A stretch of 18,008 nucleotides of DNA from JAUREX01 sp044356825 (GCA_044356825.1 JBIKVM010000041.1:1-18008), one strand, 5' to 3'; counted from the first letter of the stretch, positions 1 to 7,395 are shown. Made by a program: numbers and translations. The notes: generated from the sequence alone by a model not told the origin.

Positions 1-886
1 CGTTGCAGATTTTGAATATGTGCAGAAAACCATCTCCTTCGACAGGAACGTTTGCGCAACAAGTCGAAATTTTGTACTCTGCTACTCTCCGATCAACCAA
101 GCCAACGACCTGGTCCCGACGGAGCGGAGAAATCTGAATCGGTTTTGATAGGTGGCTTTGAAGTCTAGGCGAAGACGCGAGCCCCCGCACGATCCCCCGG
201 GCCCCACAAATGACCCATATGAGGCCATGCGTTGTAAGGACCTTGTCTCGCATCGACTCAACCATCTTTCGAGCAGTGGAGGACTTCTCTAGAAGCTCCA
301 AGTTGTCGATTACACATATCACTCCTCCCTTCTTGGGATTAGGAAACATACCTTTTAAGATATTTAGAACCCCTTGCTGAAAGCCAAGAGTAGAAAATCC
401 AGAGGTAGGATTTGGAGTGGTTGAGATTGATCCGCCAGCAGATCCAATCGTAAACCCTCCACCAGTGTATTGAACAGAAGTCAACCAATTATACAACTTA
501 TTGGTGTCGCCAACATTGACCCCGCTCTCAATTAGGCGTGGCCGCGAATGATGGACCTTTACAAGTATGTCCTGAAAAACACGTTCCGTAAACTTCTCAA
601 CACCTTCACTCGCATCAAGTTGGAAGGGTTTTTCAAGCGATAGATAGCAATTCCCACCGGAATTAAAAAAATTCGCTTCCATCTTATAAGACGCGACAGC
701 AATAATACTTGTCTTTCCAACTCCGATATCTCCCTCCAGAGTTGGAATTGCATTCCTTCCCTTAATGCGATTGATCAGTTGGTCAATTTCACTTCCTCGG
801 CCAACAAGCAGGCGCTCACCTGCAGCTGAGGCTGAAACTGGCAGGTGATCATATGGATTTTGGCTGAAACCAAACTCGTCCCACAT
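1..886 (-). CDS. P-loop ATPase (AAA/STAND-like), N-terminal part, truncated by window edge
   Basis: An open frame of 295 codons runs from ATG 884-886 to the left edge without a stop, so the C-terminal part lies outside. An SD-like GAGGT (minus strand, 890-894) sits 3-4 nt before this ATG. The protein opens with a short lead (FGFSQNPYDHLP) followed by LLVGR near residues 27-30, a layout common in ORC/Cdc6-like and STAND-type ATPases. Walker A is GDIGVGKTS (52-60). Walker B is VICVIDN (189-195), with D194 as the acidic residue. A sensor-like strand WVICGARG follows at 224-231, then an arginine-rich helix. It therefore probably binds and hydrolyses ATP; the effector or partner domain is not visible, so no biological role can be assigned. 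G+C is about 47% by hand count and rare codons are frequent, unlike everything to its right, which suggests transfer. ATPases of this kind occur in mobile and anti-phage loci; that role is only an inference here. Confidence 0.85.
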   Translation of the reverse strand, partial: MWDEFGFSQNPYDHLPVSASAAGERLLVGRGSEIDQLINRIKGRNAIPTLEGDIGVGKTSIIAVASYKMEANFFNSGGNCYLSLEKPFQLDASEGVEKFTERVFQDILVKVHHSRPRLIESGVNVGDTNKLYNWLTSVQYTGGGFTIGSAGGSISTTPNPTSGFSTLGFQQGVLNILKGMFPNPKKGGVICVIDNLELLEKSSTARKMVESMRDKVLTTHGLIWVICGARGIVRGLASSPRLQSHLSKPIQISPLRRDQVVGLVDRRVAEYKISTCCANVPVEGDGFLHIFKICN

Positions 887-889
887 TTT

Positions 890-894
890 ACCTC
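890..894 (-). promoter_or_regulatory. Ribosome binding site of the truncated ATPase
   Basis: Read on the minus strand this is GAGGT, followed by AAA and the ATG at 886. It supports the chosen start over any other start in the frame. Confidence 0.6.
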
Positions 895-980
895 ACAATG
901 CTTTATGATTCAGATGGAGAAGGCTAACACCTATGAGTTGAAAGACAACAGAAAAGTACGGTCCACAACCTGAAGCTTGG

Positions 981-1002
981 CTTGGCCAGTCGCGCGGCCA
1001 AG
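981..1002. repeat. Perfect 7-bp inverted repeat (stem-loop)
   Basis: CTTGGCC at 981-987 and GGCCAAG at 996-1002 are exact reverse complements with an 8-nt loop. Neither strand has a T-run after the stem, so a classical intrinsic terminator is not supported. It lies about 95 bp upstream of the ATPase start on that gene's strand and could be a regulatory hairpin or a remnant of a mobile-element end. Confidence 0.5.
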
Positions 1003-1280
1003 AATGGGAGACTGCTAAAGTGTCACATCCCCGTCGCCCTCGCAGAGCGGTTAGTGTTTCTCTCCCGGCAGGGACATATAACAGACCTACTCGGTATCCT
1101 TGTCGACTGGCCGCCTCGGAGTTCTCTGTGGGCAGGGACGACCGTCTGCTGAGGACCCGGTAGGCTTCTGCCCCTGCGAACCGAGGGACGACCCCGCATC
1201 CTGACCGAACGTCGCGCATCGGCTCCAAGCCGTCATCGGGCATCTTGTGTGGGGTGGCGAACACCAGCATGTTGGGCAAA

Positions 1281-1287
1281 AGGGAGG
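1281..1287 (+). promoter_or_regulatory. Ribosome binding site deciding the aldo/keto reductase start
   Basis: AGGGAGG lies 5 nt before ATG 1293. It favours that ATG over the in-frame TTG at 1245, which would add 16 residues from the non-coding junction. Confidence 0.7.
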
Positions 1288-1292
1288 CGCCC

Positions 1293-2327
1293 ATGCATTT
1301 GAAGACACGGCACTGGGACAGGCGCGGCGACGGCGGCCTGACCTTCACGGAACTCGGGTTCGGCACGGCCCCGATCGCGAACCTCTACCGCGCGGTCAGC
1401 GAGGAGGACGCGCGCGCGGCCCTCGATGCCGCCTGGGATGCGGGCGTGCGCTATTTCGACACCGCCCCGCTTTATGGCCTCGGGCTGGCCGAGACGCGCC
1501 TCAACCCGTTCCTGCGGGGCAAGCCGCGCGAGAGCTACATCCTCTCGACCAAGGTCGGGCGCATTCTCCGGGCCTGCGCGCCGGGCGAGGCGCGCGACTG
1601 CATCGGCAAGTTCTACGATGTCCCCGCCCGGCGCGAGGTCTATGACTACACCCACGACGGGGTGCTGCGCGCGGTCGAGCAGGCGCTCGAGCGTCTGGGG
1701 GTGGACCGGGTCGACATCCTCTATGCCCACGACCTCGACCTCTACAACCACGGCACGCCCGAGGCGCTGGGGGCAAAGCTCGAGGAGTTCATGGCCGGGG
1801 GCTACCGCGCGCTCCTGCGGTTGCGGGATGAGGGCGTGATCGCGGCCTTCGGCGCGGGCGTCAACGCCTGGGAGCCCTGCCGCTGGATGGCCGAGCGGGG
1901 GGATTTCGACCTCTTCCTGCTCGCGGGGCGCTATACGCTGCTCGAACAGGGGGCGCTCGAGGGCTTCCTCGGCATGGCGGCCGAGCGGGGGATCGGGATC
2001 GTGCTCGGCGGGCCCTACAATTCGGGCGTGCTCGCGACGGGGCCGAAGCCCGGGGCCTTCTACAACTACGAACCCGCCCCGCCCGAGATCCTCGCGCGCG
2101 TCGCGCGGATCGAGGCCGTCTGCACCCGCCACGGGGTGCGGATGGTCGATGCGGCCTTCCGCTTTCCGCTCCTGCATCCGGCGGTCGTGTCGGTCATCCC
2201 CGGGGGGGCGAATGCGGCCGAGGTCGCGGCGAACGCGCGCGCGGCGGCGGCCGTGATCCCGCCCGCGCTCTGGGCCGACCTCAAGGCCGAGGGCCTGCTC
2301 CACCCCGCCGCCCCCACCGGAGCCTGA
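1293..2327 (+). CDS. Aldo/keto reductase, D-threo-aldose 1-dehydrogenase / L-fucose dehydrogenase type
   Basis: 344 residues from ATG 1293. The aldo/keto reductase tetrad is visible: D56 (YFDTA), Y61 (PLYG), K87 (STKVG) and H146 (YAHD). The N-terminal GFGTAPIANLYRAVSEEDA stretch and the length match the NAD(P)-dependent aldose 1-dehydrogenase branch, which oxidises L-fucose, D-arabinose or L-galactose at C1 to the lactone. The next gene, 3 bp downstream, is a lactonase-type amidohydrolase, which supports a dehydrogenase role over a general reductase. Cytosolic; no signal peptide. Substrate is inferred from context: L-fucose fits best with the BDH2-like dehydrogenase at 7396, but L-galactose or D-arabinose are possible. 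The gene sits directly beside the low-GC junction, so its original upstream region may have been replaced. Confidence 0.85.
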   Translation: MHLKTRHWDRRGDGGLTFTELGFGTAPIANLYRAVSEEDARAALDAAWDAGVRYFDTAPLYGLGLAETRLNPFLRGKPRESYILSTKVGRILRACAPGEARDCIGKFYDVPARREVYDYTHDGVLRAVEQALERLGVDRVDILYAHDLDLYNHGTPEALGAKLEEFMAGGYRALLRLRDEGVIAAFGAGVNAWEPCRWMAERGDFDLFLLAGRYTLLEQGALEGFLGMAAERGIGIVLGGPYNSGVLATGPKPGAFYNYEPAPPEILARVARIEAVCTRHGVRMVDAAFRFPLLHPAVVSVIPGGANAAEVAANARAAAAVIPPALWADLKAEGLLHPAAPTGA

Positions 2328-2330
2328 GCC

Positions 2331-3164
2331 ATGAAGATCGACGCACACCAGCATTTCTGGAACCCCGCGCGGGGCGACTACTTCTGGATGCCCAGGGGCG
2401 ACGGCGTGCTCGACCGGGTCTATGGCCCGGCCGACCTCGCGCCCGCGCTTGCCCGCCACGGGATCGGGGCGAGCGTCCTCGTGCAGGCAGCACCCACCAT
2501 CGCCGAGAGCGAATACATGCTGGGCATCGCCGATGCCGCCCCCTTCGTCGCGGGTGTCGTGGGCTGGGTCGATTTCGAGAAGCCCGGCGACCTCGGCGAG
2601 TTGCGCCGCCTCTCGGCGCATCCGAAGTTCAAGGGCGTGCGTCCGATGATCCAGGACATCCCTGACGATGCCTGGATGCTGCGCGATGATGTGCAATGGG
2701 GGTATCGCGCGGTCTGCGACCTCGATCTGACTTTCGATGCGCTCGGCTTTCCGCGCCACCTCGGGCATTTCCTGACGCTGCTGCGGCGCTACCCCTCGAT
2801 GCGCGTCGTGATCGACCATTTCATGAAGCCCCAGATTCGAGACCGCAGTGCCGCCGCCTTTGCCCATTGGGCCGACGGGATCGCGCGTATCGCGGGCGAG
2901 ACGGGGGCGTTCTGCAAGTTCTCGGCGCTCGTGACCGAGGCCGAGCCGGGCTGGACGGTCGAGGATCTCGCGCCTTATGTCGAGCATGTGCTGCGCGTTT
3001 TCGGGCCCGAGCGCGTCATGTGGGGCTCCGACTGGCCGGTGTGCCGGCTGCGCGCGGAATACGACGACTGGCGCCATGCGGCCGAGCGGCTGGTCGCGCA
3101 TCTTGGGCCCGCCGATCAGGGGCGCATCTGGGGCGGCACGGCGGCGGCGTTCTACCGGCTCTGA
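2331..3164 (+). CDS. Amidohydrolase-family sugar lactonase (L-fuconolactonase-like)
   Basis: 277 residues, the usual length for amidohydrolase_2 (COG3618) lactonases. Metal and catalytic motifs are in place: DAHQHFW with H6 and H8, VVIDHFMKP with H163, and WGSDWPVC with D234. In the L-fucose oxidative pathway such enzymes open L-fucono-lactone to L-fuconate. It begins 3 bp after the aldo/keto reductase stop and is surely cotranscribed; a weak GGAG (2319-2322) precedes the ATG. Its 3' end overlaps the convergent kinase gene by 13 bp. Cytosolic. A 2-pyrone-dicarboxylate lactonase is the closest alternative in the fold family, but the sugar context makes that unlikely. Confidence 0.85.
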   Translation: MKIDAHQHFWNPARGDYFWMPRGDGVLDRVYGPADLAPALARHGIGASVLVQAAPTIAESEYMLGIADAAPFVAGVVGWVDFEKPGDLGELRRLSAHPKFKGVRPMIQDIPDDAWMLRDDVQWGYRAVCDLDLTFDALGFPRHLGHFLTLLRRYPSMRVVIDHFMKPQIRDRSAAAFAHWADGIARIAGETGAFCKFSALVTEAEPGWTVEDLAPYVEHVLRVFGPERVMWGSDWPVCRLRAEYDDWRHAAERLVAHLGPADQGRIWGGTAAAFYRL

Positions 3165-4060
3165 GCGGACGCGGCGCGTGCGAGCGCGCGCACCGCATCG
3201 GGCGTGACCGCGCCCCGCGCGCCCGCGGGCACCGAGACATGCAGCGCCGCCGCCGCCTGCCCGAAGGCCGCCGCCGCGGCGAGCGCATCGCCCGCATCGA
3301 GCCGGGCGGCGAGCGCGCCCACGAACGCATCCCCCGCCCCGTGGGTCGAGACGACGGCGACGGGGTGCGCGGGGCTCGCCCGCGTCGCCCCCCCCTCGCA
3401 GAGGACAAGCCCCCCCGCCCCGAGCGTCACGATCACCGCCGCGGGGCCCAGCGCCGCGAGGCCCAGCGCCGCCTCGGCCGCGTCCCCGATTTCGGGCAGG
3501 CCCAGCATGTCGGCGGCCTCGACCCGGTTGACGATCAGCACATCGACGAGCGCCATGAGCTCGGGCGAGACCGCGCGCGCAGGGGCCGCGTTCAGCACCG
3601 TGCGCGCCCCCGCCCCGCGCGCGGCCCGCGCGGCGGCGAGGTTCACGGCCTCGGGCACCTCGTTTTGCAGCACGAGCACGCGCGCATCCGCGGGCAGCGC
3701 GATGGCGGCGGGATCGATCCGCAGATTGGCGGCCGAGACGATGACCGCGCCATAGCTGCCGTCCGCCTCGATGATCGCGACACTCATCCCCGAGGCGCCG
3801 GCATCGCGCCCCACCCCGCGGCAATCGACCCCGGCGACCGCGAGTGCCTCGAGCAGCCTGTCGCCGAAGGCATCCGACCCGACCATCCCGGCCATCGCGA
3901 CGCGCGCGCCCATCCGCGCCGCCGCCACCGCCTGATTGCCGCCCTTGCCGCCCGGCACATAATCGACCGCCTCGCCGCGCACGGTCTCGTCCTGCCGCGG
4001 CAGGTGCGGCGCGCGGACGATGACATCGAGGTGGAGCGAGCCCGCGACCAGAACGCTCAT
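3152..4060 (-). CDS. PfkB/ribokinase-family sugar kinase
   Basis: 302 residues, normal for ribokinase. PfkB signature 1 is GGKGGNQAVAAARMG (37-51). Signature 2 appears as STHGAGDAF (238-246) with catalytic base D244 and the anion hole GAGD; the usual first Asp of DTxGAGD is Ser here. The nucleotide-site strand VTLGAGG is at 211-217. It would phosphorylate a furanose or ketose sugar. It overlaps the upstream isomerase gene by 4 bp (ATGA at 4057-4060), so the two are translationally coupled and the isomerase product is its likely substrate. The exact sugar cannot be read from sequence. Its 3' end overlaps the lactonase gene in convergent orientation. Confidence 0.85.
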   Translation of the reverse strand: MSVLVAGSLHLDVIVRAPHLPRQDETVRGEAVDYVPGGKGGNQAVAAARMGARVAMAGMVGSDAFGDRLLEALAVAGVDCRGVGRDAGASGMSVAIIEADGSYGAVIVSAANLRIDPAAIALPADARVLVLQNEVPEAVNLAAARAARGAGARTVLNAAPARAVSPELMALVDVLIVNRVEAADMLGLPEIGDAAEAALGLAALGPAAVIVTLGAGGLVLCEGGATRASPAHPVAVVSTHGAGDAFVGALAARLDAGDALAAAAAFGQAAAALHVSVPAGARGAVTPDAVRALARAASAQSR

Positions 4061-5037
4061 CGCGCACCATAGAGCGCGTCGGCCACGATCCGCAGCCCCG
4101 CGGGCGCATCCTGCGCCGCAATCGCGGCCGAGAGCGCCGGATCATGGGCAAGCCGCGCGGCAATGGCGCGCAGCCGTTCCGCCATCACGATGTTCGCGGC
4201 AGCCTCGGCGCAGGGGTCGGCGCCGCCGTGGTCGGGGAAGGTGTCGAAATAGATCACCCCGTCATAGCCCATCCGTTCGAGCGCCACGAACAGCTCGACC
4301 GTCTGGACGGGATGGACCGAGCCCACCATCAGCCCGTCGTCGCGCTTGCCGTAGCCGTCGTTGAGATGCACGCCGAGGAGCCGCGAGCGCCGCGCGATCA
4401 GCGCCGCCGAATGGGCGGGCAGTTCGTCGGCATAGAGGACATGGGCGAAATCGAGCGTGACGCCGAGATTCGCCCGCCCCGCCTCGGCGATGGCCAGAAG
4501 CGTCGTGCCGATGTCGGGCATGAGCGCATAGGCGCGCGGCTCGTTGGGCTTGTATTCGAGCGCGATGTCGATGCCCGCATGATGGTCCGCGACCTCGGCG
4601 ATGGCGGCAACGGTATCATCCCACATCCGCCCGTAATCGCCCTGGAACGAATAATCGACCCCGTCCTGCCCGAGCCAGAGCGTCATCAGCCGCCCGCCCA
4701 TTTCGGCGAGCGCATCGATGCCGCGCTTCGTCTCGTCGATGGCGGCGCGGCGGGTGGCGGGGTCGGGGTTGGTGAAGGCGCCGAGGCGATAGCCCGGGTG
4801 GGTATAATAGCGCATCGCGAGACCGTTGAGCGCGATGCCGTGGCCATCGAGCAGCGCCCGCACCTCGGGCGCAGTCGCATCGGCGAAGTGGTCGGGATAA
4901 TTCAGATCCGCCGCGTCGATCCCCGGCACCGAGGCCGCGCGGCCGAGCATCCCGGCAAGCGTCGGCCGGCCCGGAAGCCCCACCTTGAAGGCATTGAGCC
5001 GCGCGGCATAGCGCGGTCGGTTCGGCAGATCGGGCAT
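4057..5037 (-). CDS. TIM-barrel sugar isomerase (xylose-isomerase-like, related to L-rhamnose isomerase/epimerases)
   Basis: 326 residues. Putative divalent-metal ligands fall in the order known for this superfamily: E161 (LEYKPNEPR), D196 (TLDFAH), H224 (VHLND) and D265 (YFDTFP). The EYKPxEP motif and the later DDGLMVG (233-239) recall the Pseudomonas-type L-rhamnose isomerase group, and an Asp as last ligand fits that group better than the tagatose-3-epimerase group, which uses Glu. Expected reaction: aldose-ketose isomerisation, possibly of a 6-deoxyhexose. It is followed by the kinase with a 4-bp overlap and preceded, 15 bp away, by gntR, making a gntR-isomerase-kinase operon. No signal peptide. 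Assignment to the family is firm; the substrate is inferred. Confidence 0.8.
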   Translation of the reverse strand: MPDLPNRPRYAARLNAFKVGLPGRPTLAGMLGRAASVPGIDAADLNYPDHFADATAPEVRALLDGHGIALNGLAMRYYTHPGYRLGAFTNPDPATRRAAIDETKRGIDALAEMGGRLMTLWLGQDGVDYSFQGDYGRMWDDTVAAIAEVADHHAGIDIALEYKPNEPRAYALMPDIGTTLLAIAEAGRANLGVTLDFAHVLYADELPAHSAALIARRSRLLGVHLNDGYGKRDDGLMVGSVHPVQTVELFVALERMGYDGVIYFDTFPDHGGADPCAEAAANIVMAERLRAIAARLAHDPALSAAIAAQDAPAGLRIVADALYGAR

Positions 5038-5052
5038 CGGGGACCTTCGGGT

Positions 5053-5790
5053 TCAGGGGCGGGCAAACAGCCCCGGGTGGGTTTGGGTCAGCGGTTCGAG
5101 GTTCGGCACGAGGCGCGCGAGATGGGCGCGCATCGCCTCGGCCGCGCGCGGGCCGTCGCGGGCCTCGAGTGCCGCAAGGATCGCGCGATGTTCGGCGAGG
5201 GTCTCGGCCACCCGGCCGGGGCGCGGCAGCACGAGGCGGCGGGCGCGGTTGACATGGACCCAGGCCGTCTCGGACATCGCCGCGAGCCGCCGGAAACCCG
5301 AGGCGCCAAGGATGATCGCATGCATCTGCGCGTCGAGTTCGTAGAACCCCGCGATGTCGCCGTCGGCCACCAGCACCTCCTGCAGGCGCAGGTTGCGGCG
5401 CAAGAGCACGAGCGTGTCCTCGCCGATCGCGGGGGCGACATGGGCCACCGTCGCGACCTCGAGCGCCTCGCGCAGAAAGGCACCCTCGCGGATCTCCTCC
5501 ATCGAGAAGCGCGCGACGAAGCTGCCCGCCTGCGGCACGACATCGATCAGCCCCTCGGCCGCGAGCCGCGCAACCGCCTCGGCCACCGGGCTGCGCGAGA
5601 TGCCGAGGCCCGCGCAGATCTCGGGCTTGCGCAGCATCTCGCCCGGGCGCAGCGCGAGCGTCAGGATCGCGTCCTTGAGCGCACCATAGACCCGCTGGGC
5701 GAGCGAGCCCTGATAGTGATCAAGCGGCGGAAGGACGCGCGACTGGTCGGCGTTTGGCGCTTGCAGCAGGAAGGTGTCGGTCTGTAACAT
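5053..5790 (-). CDS. GntR-family transcriptional regulator, FadR/FCD subfamily
   Basis: 245 residues. The N-terminal winged helix-turn-helix spans about 29-94 (AQRVYGALKDAIL, then GISRSPVAEAVARLAAEGL). The FCD ligand domain spans about 100-232, with probable metal ligands D153 and H157 (ELDAQMH), H201 (AEHRAIL) and H223. FCD regulators usually bind organic or sugar acids, so an intermediate of the surrounding pathway is the likely effector. It is divergent from the dehydratase gene and heads the isomerase-kinase operon. No SD precedes ATG 5790, and the predicted promoter would start transcription at or beside this codon (see the promoter entry). Local repressor is the expected role. Confidence 0.9.
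   Translation of the reverse strand: MLQTDTFLLQAPNADQSRVLPPLDHYQGSLAQRVYGALKDAILTLALRPGEMLRKPEICAGLGISRSPVAEAVARLAAEGLIDVVPQAGSFVARFSMEEIREGAFLREALEVATVAHVAPAIGEDTLVLLRRNLRLQEVLVADGDIAGFYELDAQMHAIILGASGFRRLAAMSETAWVHVNRARRLVLPRPGRVAETLAEHRAILAALEARDGPRAAEAMRAHLARLVPNLEPLTQTHPGLFARP
5761..5790 (+). promoter_or_regulatory. Weak candidate promoter for the dehydratase-SDR operon
   Basis: TTGCAG (5761-5766) and TAACAT (5785-5790) are 18 bp apart, three and four matches to consensus. The start point would fall inside the CATGCTA repeat, so a bound regulator could control both directions. Low information; the true promoter may differ. Confidence 0.25.
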
Positions 5791-5802
5791 GCTACCATGC
5801 TA
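5788..5802. promoter_or_regulatory. Candidate GntR operator: tandem CATGCTA
   Basis: CATGCTA occurs at 5788-5794 and again at 5796-5802, an 8-bp period; the inner CATG-CTAC-CATG is also an imperfect palindrome. It covers the gntR start codon and the predicted gntR -10, and would block the opposite promoter too. The position between two divergent operons next to the regulator gene makes it the best operator candidate in the window; binding is inferred. Confidence 0.4.
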
Positions 5803-5824
5803 GCCGGGGCCCCTGCCCTGTCAA
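5797..5824 (-). promoter_or_regulatory. Predicted sigma-70 promoter of gntR
   Basis: On the minus strand, TTGACA (5819-5824) is followed after 16 bp by TAGCAT (5797-5802). The -35 is a perfect consensus and the -10 matches at four of six. Transcription would begin near 5790, the A of the gntR ATG, predicting a leaderless message; no SD is present to argue otherwise. Confidence 0.5.
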
Positions 5825-5848
5825 GCGACCCAAGCCGGACCCCGCACC

Positions 5849-7384
5849 ATGCCCGCCGATACAGCCCCGCCCCAGAACCGCCTGATTCGCCTTCATCCTT
5901 CCGACAGCGTGCTGATCGCGCTCGCGGACCTGCCCGCGGGAACGCCGCTGCCCGAGGGCGGCGCGACGCTTGGCCATATCCCGCGCGGCCACAAGGTCGC
6001 GGCCACCCCGATTGCCGCGGGTGCCTCGGTACGCCGCTATGGCCAGATCATCGGGGTCGCGACCGAGGGCATCGAGCGGGGCGCGCATGTCCATTCCCAC
6101 AACCTCGGGATGGGCGCGCACGAGCGCGACTATGCGTTTTCCTCCGACGTCCGCCCCCTGCCCGCGCCGGCGGCGGCGCGGCACTTCATGGGCTATCACC
6201 GTGCCGACGGGCAGGTGGGCACGCGCAACTATCTGGGCGTGCTGACCTCGGTCAACTGTTCGGGCTCGGTCGCGCGCTTCATCGCCGAAGAGGCCGAGCG
6301 CAGCGGGCTTCTGGCCGATTTCCCCGGCGTCGATGGCGTCGTGCCGATCGTGCACGGCTCGGGCTGCGGGATGTCGGGCAAGGACGAGGGATATGCGACG
6401 CTCTATCGCACGTTGCAGGGCTATGCGCGCAACCCCAATTTCGCGGGCATCCTGCTCGTGGGGCTGGGCTGCGAGGTGATGCAGGTGCCCGACCTCGTCG
6501 GTCGGGGGCGGATGCGGGCCGACGACAACTTCCGCCACATGACGATCCAGGCGACCGGCGGCACGCGCAAGACGGTCGAGCGGGGCCTTGCCATCCTGCG
6601 GGAGATGGCCGAGGGCGCAGGGCGCGCGCGCCGCGCGCCGGCGGGGCTCGGGCATCTGATGGTCGGGATGCAATGCGGCGGCTCGGACGGCTATTCGGGC
6701 ATCACGGCAAACCCCGCCCTCGGGGTCGCCTCGGACCTGCTGGTTGCGCAGGGCGGCACCACGATCCTGTCCGAGACGCCCGAGATCTACGGCGCCGAGC
6801 ATCTGCTCACGCGCCGGGCCGTGACGCCCGAGGTCGGCGCCAAGATCGTCGAGCGCATCCGCTGGTGGGAGGACTACACCGCCCGCATGGGTGGCGAGAT
6901 GGACAACAACCCCTCGCCCGGCAACAAGCGCGGCGGCCTCACGACGATCCTCGAGAAATCGCTCGGCGCCGTCGCCAAGGGCGGCACCGCGCCGCTCGCC
7001 GAGGTCTACCGCTTTGCCGAGCCGATCACGACGCGGGGCTTTGTCTACATGGACAGCCCCGGCTATGATCCGTGCTCGGTCACAGGCCAGATCGCCTCGG
7101 GGGCGAACCTGATCGTCTTCACGACGGGGCGGGGGTCGGTGTCGGGCTACAAGCCCACGCCCTGCATCAAGATCGCGACCAACACCGAGATGTATGAACA
7201 CATGTCCGAGGACATGGACCTCAACTGCGGCGACATCGTGAGCGCGGGGGTGAGCCTCGAGGCCAAGGGGACCGAGATCCTCGATCTGATGGTGCGCGTG
7301 GCCTCGGGCGAGCGGACGAAGAGCGAGGAGCTGGGCTTTGGCGGTGCGGAATTCGTGCCCTGGGCCATGGGCGCGGTAATGTGA
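5849..7384 (+). CDS. UxaA-family sugar-acid dehydratase (altronate/galactarate dehydratase-like)
   Basis: 511 residues, matching the ~500-residue UxaA/GarD family (COG2721). An N-terminal SAF domain spans about 13-95 (PRGHKVA at 45-51). The catalytic part carries DGQVGTRN (120-127), VHGSGCGMSGKDE (168-180), CGGSDGYSGITANPALG (276-292), GNKRGGLTTILEKSLG (358-373) and TTGRGS (425-430). Several cysteines (C173, C208, C276, C409) are candidates for iron ligation. It removes water from an aldonate to give a 2-keto-3-deoxy acid. The usual L-fuconate dehydratase is an enolase-superfamily protein, so this enzyme would be a non-orthologous replacement in the pathway, or the acid is different (for example L-galactonate or altronate). 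SD is weak. Stop codon overlaps the region of the SDR start. Confidence 0.85.
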   Translation: MPADTAPPQNRLIRLHPSDSVLIALADLPAGTPLPEGGATLGHIPRGHKVAATPIAAGASVRRYGQIIGVATEGIERGAHVHSHNLGMGAHERDYAFSSDVRPLPAPAAARHFMGYHRADGQVGTRNYLGVLTSVNCSGSVARFIAEEAERSGLLADFPGVDGVVPIVHGSGCGMSGKDEGYATLYRTLQGYARNPNFAGILLVGLGCEVMQVPDLVGRGRMRADDNFRHMTIQATGGTRKTVERGLAILREMAEGAGRARRAPAGLGHLMVGMQCGGSDGYSGITANPALGVASDLLVAQGGTTILSETPEIYGAEHLLTRRAVTPEVGAKIVERIRWWEDYTARMGGEMDNNPSPGNKRGGLTTILEKSLGAVAKGGTAPLAEVYRFAEPITTRGFVYMDSPGYDPCSVTGQIASGANLIVFTTGRGSVSGYKPTPCIKIATNTEMYEHMSEDMDLNCGDIVSAGVSLEAKGTEILDLMVRVASGERTKSEELGFGGAEFVPWAMGAVM

Positions 7385-7390
7385 AGGGGA
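7384..7390 (+). promoter_or_regulatory. Ribosome binding site deciding the SDR start
   Basis: AAGGGGA lies 5 nt before ATG 7396. It favours that ATG over the GTG at 7381, and the resulting protein length matches the family. Confidence 0.6.
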
Positions 7391-7395
7391 CGGAC

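Larger units (their letters stand above)
887..1292. other. Gene-free junction between low-GC and high-GC DNA
   Basis: No convincing gene lies in these 406 bases. Hand-counted G+C per 60-base line from 901 rises from about 38% through 58%, 58% and 62% to 68% and 65%, so the boundary of the foreign-looking DNA falls here. A minus-strand frame is open from 1366 to 893, but it begins inside the aldo/keto reductase gene, its product is unlike any family I know, and it has no visible RBS. A 10-base direct repeat AGGGACGACC occurs at 1134-1143 and 1184-1193. I see no tRNA 3' end, no integrase gene and no obvious insertion-sequence terminus. Confidence 0.5.

Noticed and set aside
559..753. 64-codon minus-strand frame inside the ATPase
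   Set aside because: Out of frame with the ATPase, whose Walker A lies in the same bases; a shadow.
1165..1200. Possible tRNA T-arm (GGTTCG-like) near the junction, as an integration site
   Set aside because: The stem does not form five proper pairs and no acceptor or anticodon arm can be drawn.
1245..1292. TTG-initiated 16-residue extension of the aldo/keto reductase
   Set aside because: The AGGGAGG site at 1281-1287 serves ATG 1293, and the extra residues come from junction DNA.
893..1366. 157-codon minus-strand frame over the junction
   Set aside because: Starts inside the aldo/keto reductase gene, no RBS, no recognisable family. A decayed transposase fragment was considered but no motif supports it.
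1233..4163. 976-codon minus-strand open frame across the reductase, lactonase and kinase
   Set aside because: The product is Arg/Gly/Ala-rich low-complexity sequence typical of antisense frames in 70% G+C DNA. Three genes with intact catalytic motifs explain the region.
4144..5787. 547-codon plus-strand frame opposite the isomerase and gntR
   Set aside because: Antisense shadow; composition biased to His, Arg and Glu, no recognisable domain, no RBS.
5792..7201. 469-codon minus-strand frame opposite the dehydratase
   Set aside because: Shadow of the UxaA-family gene, which has full family motifs on the other strand.
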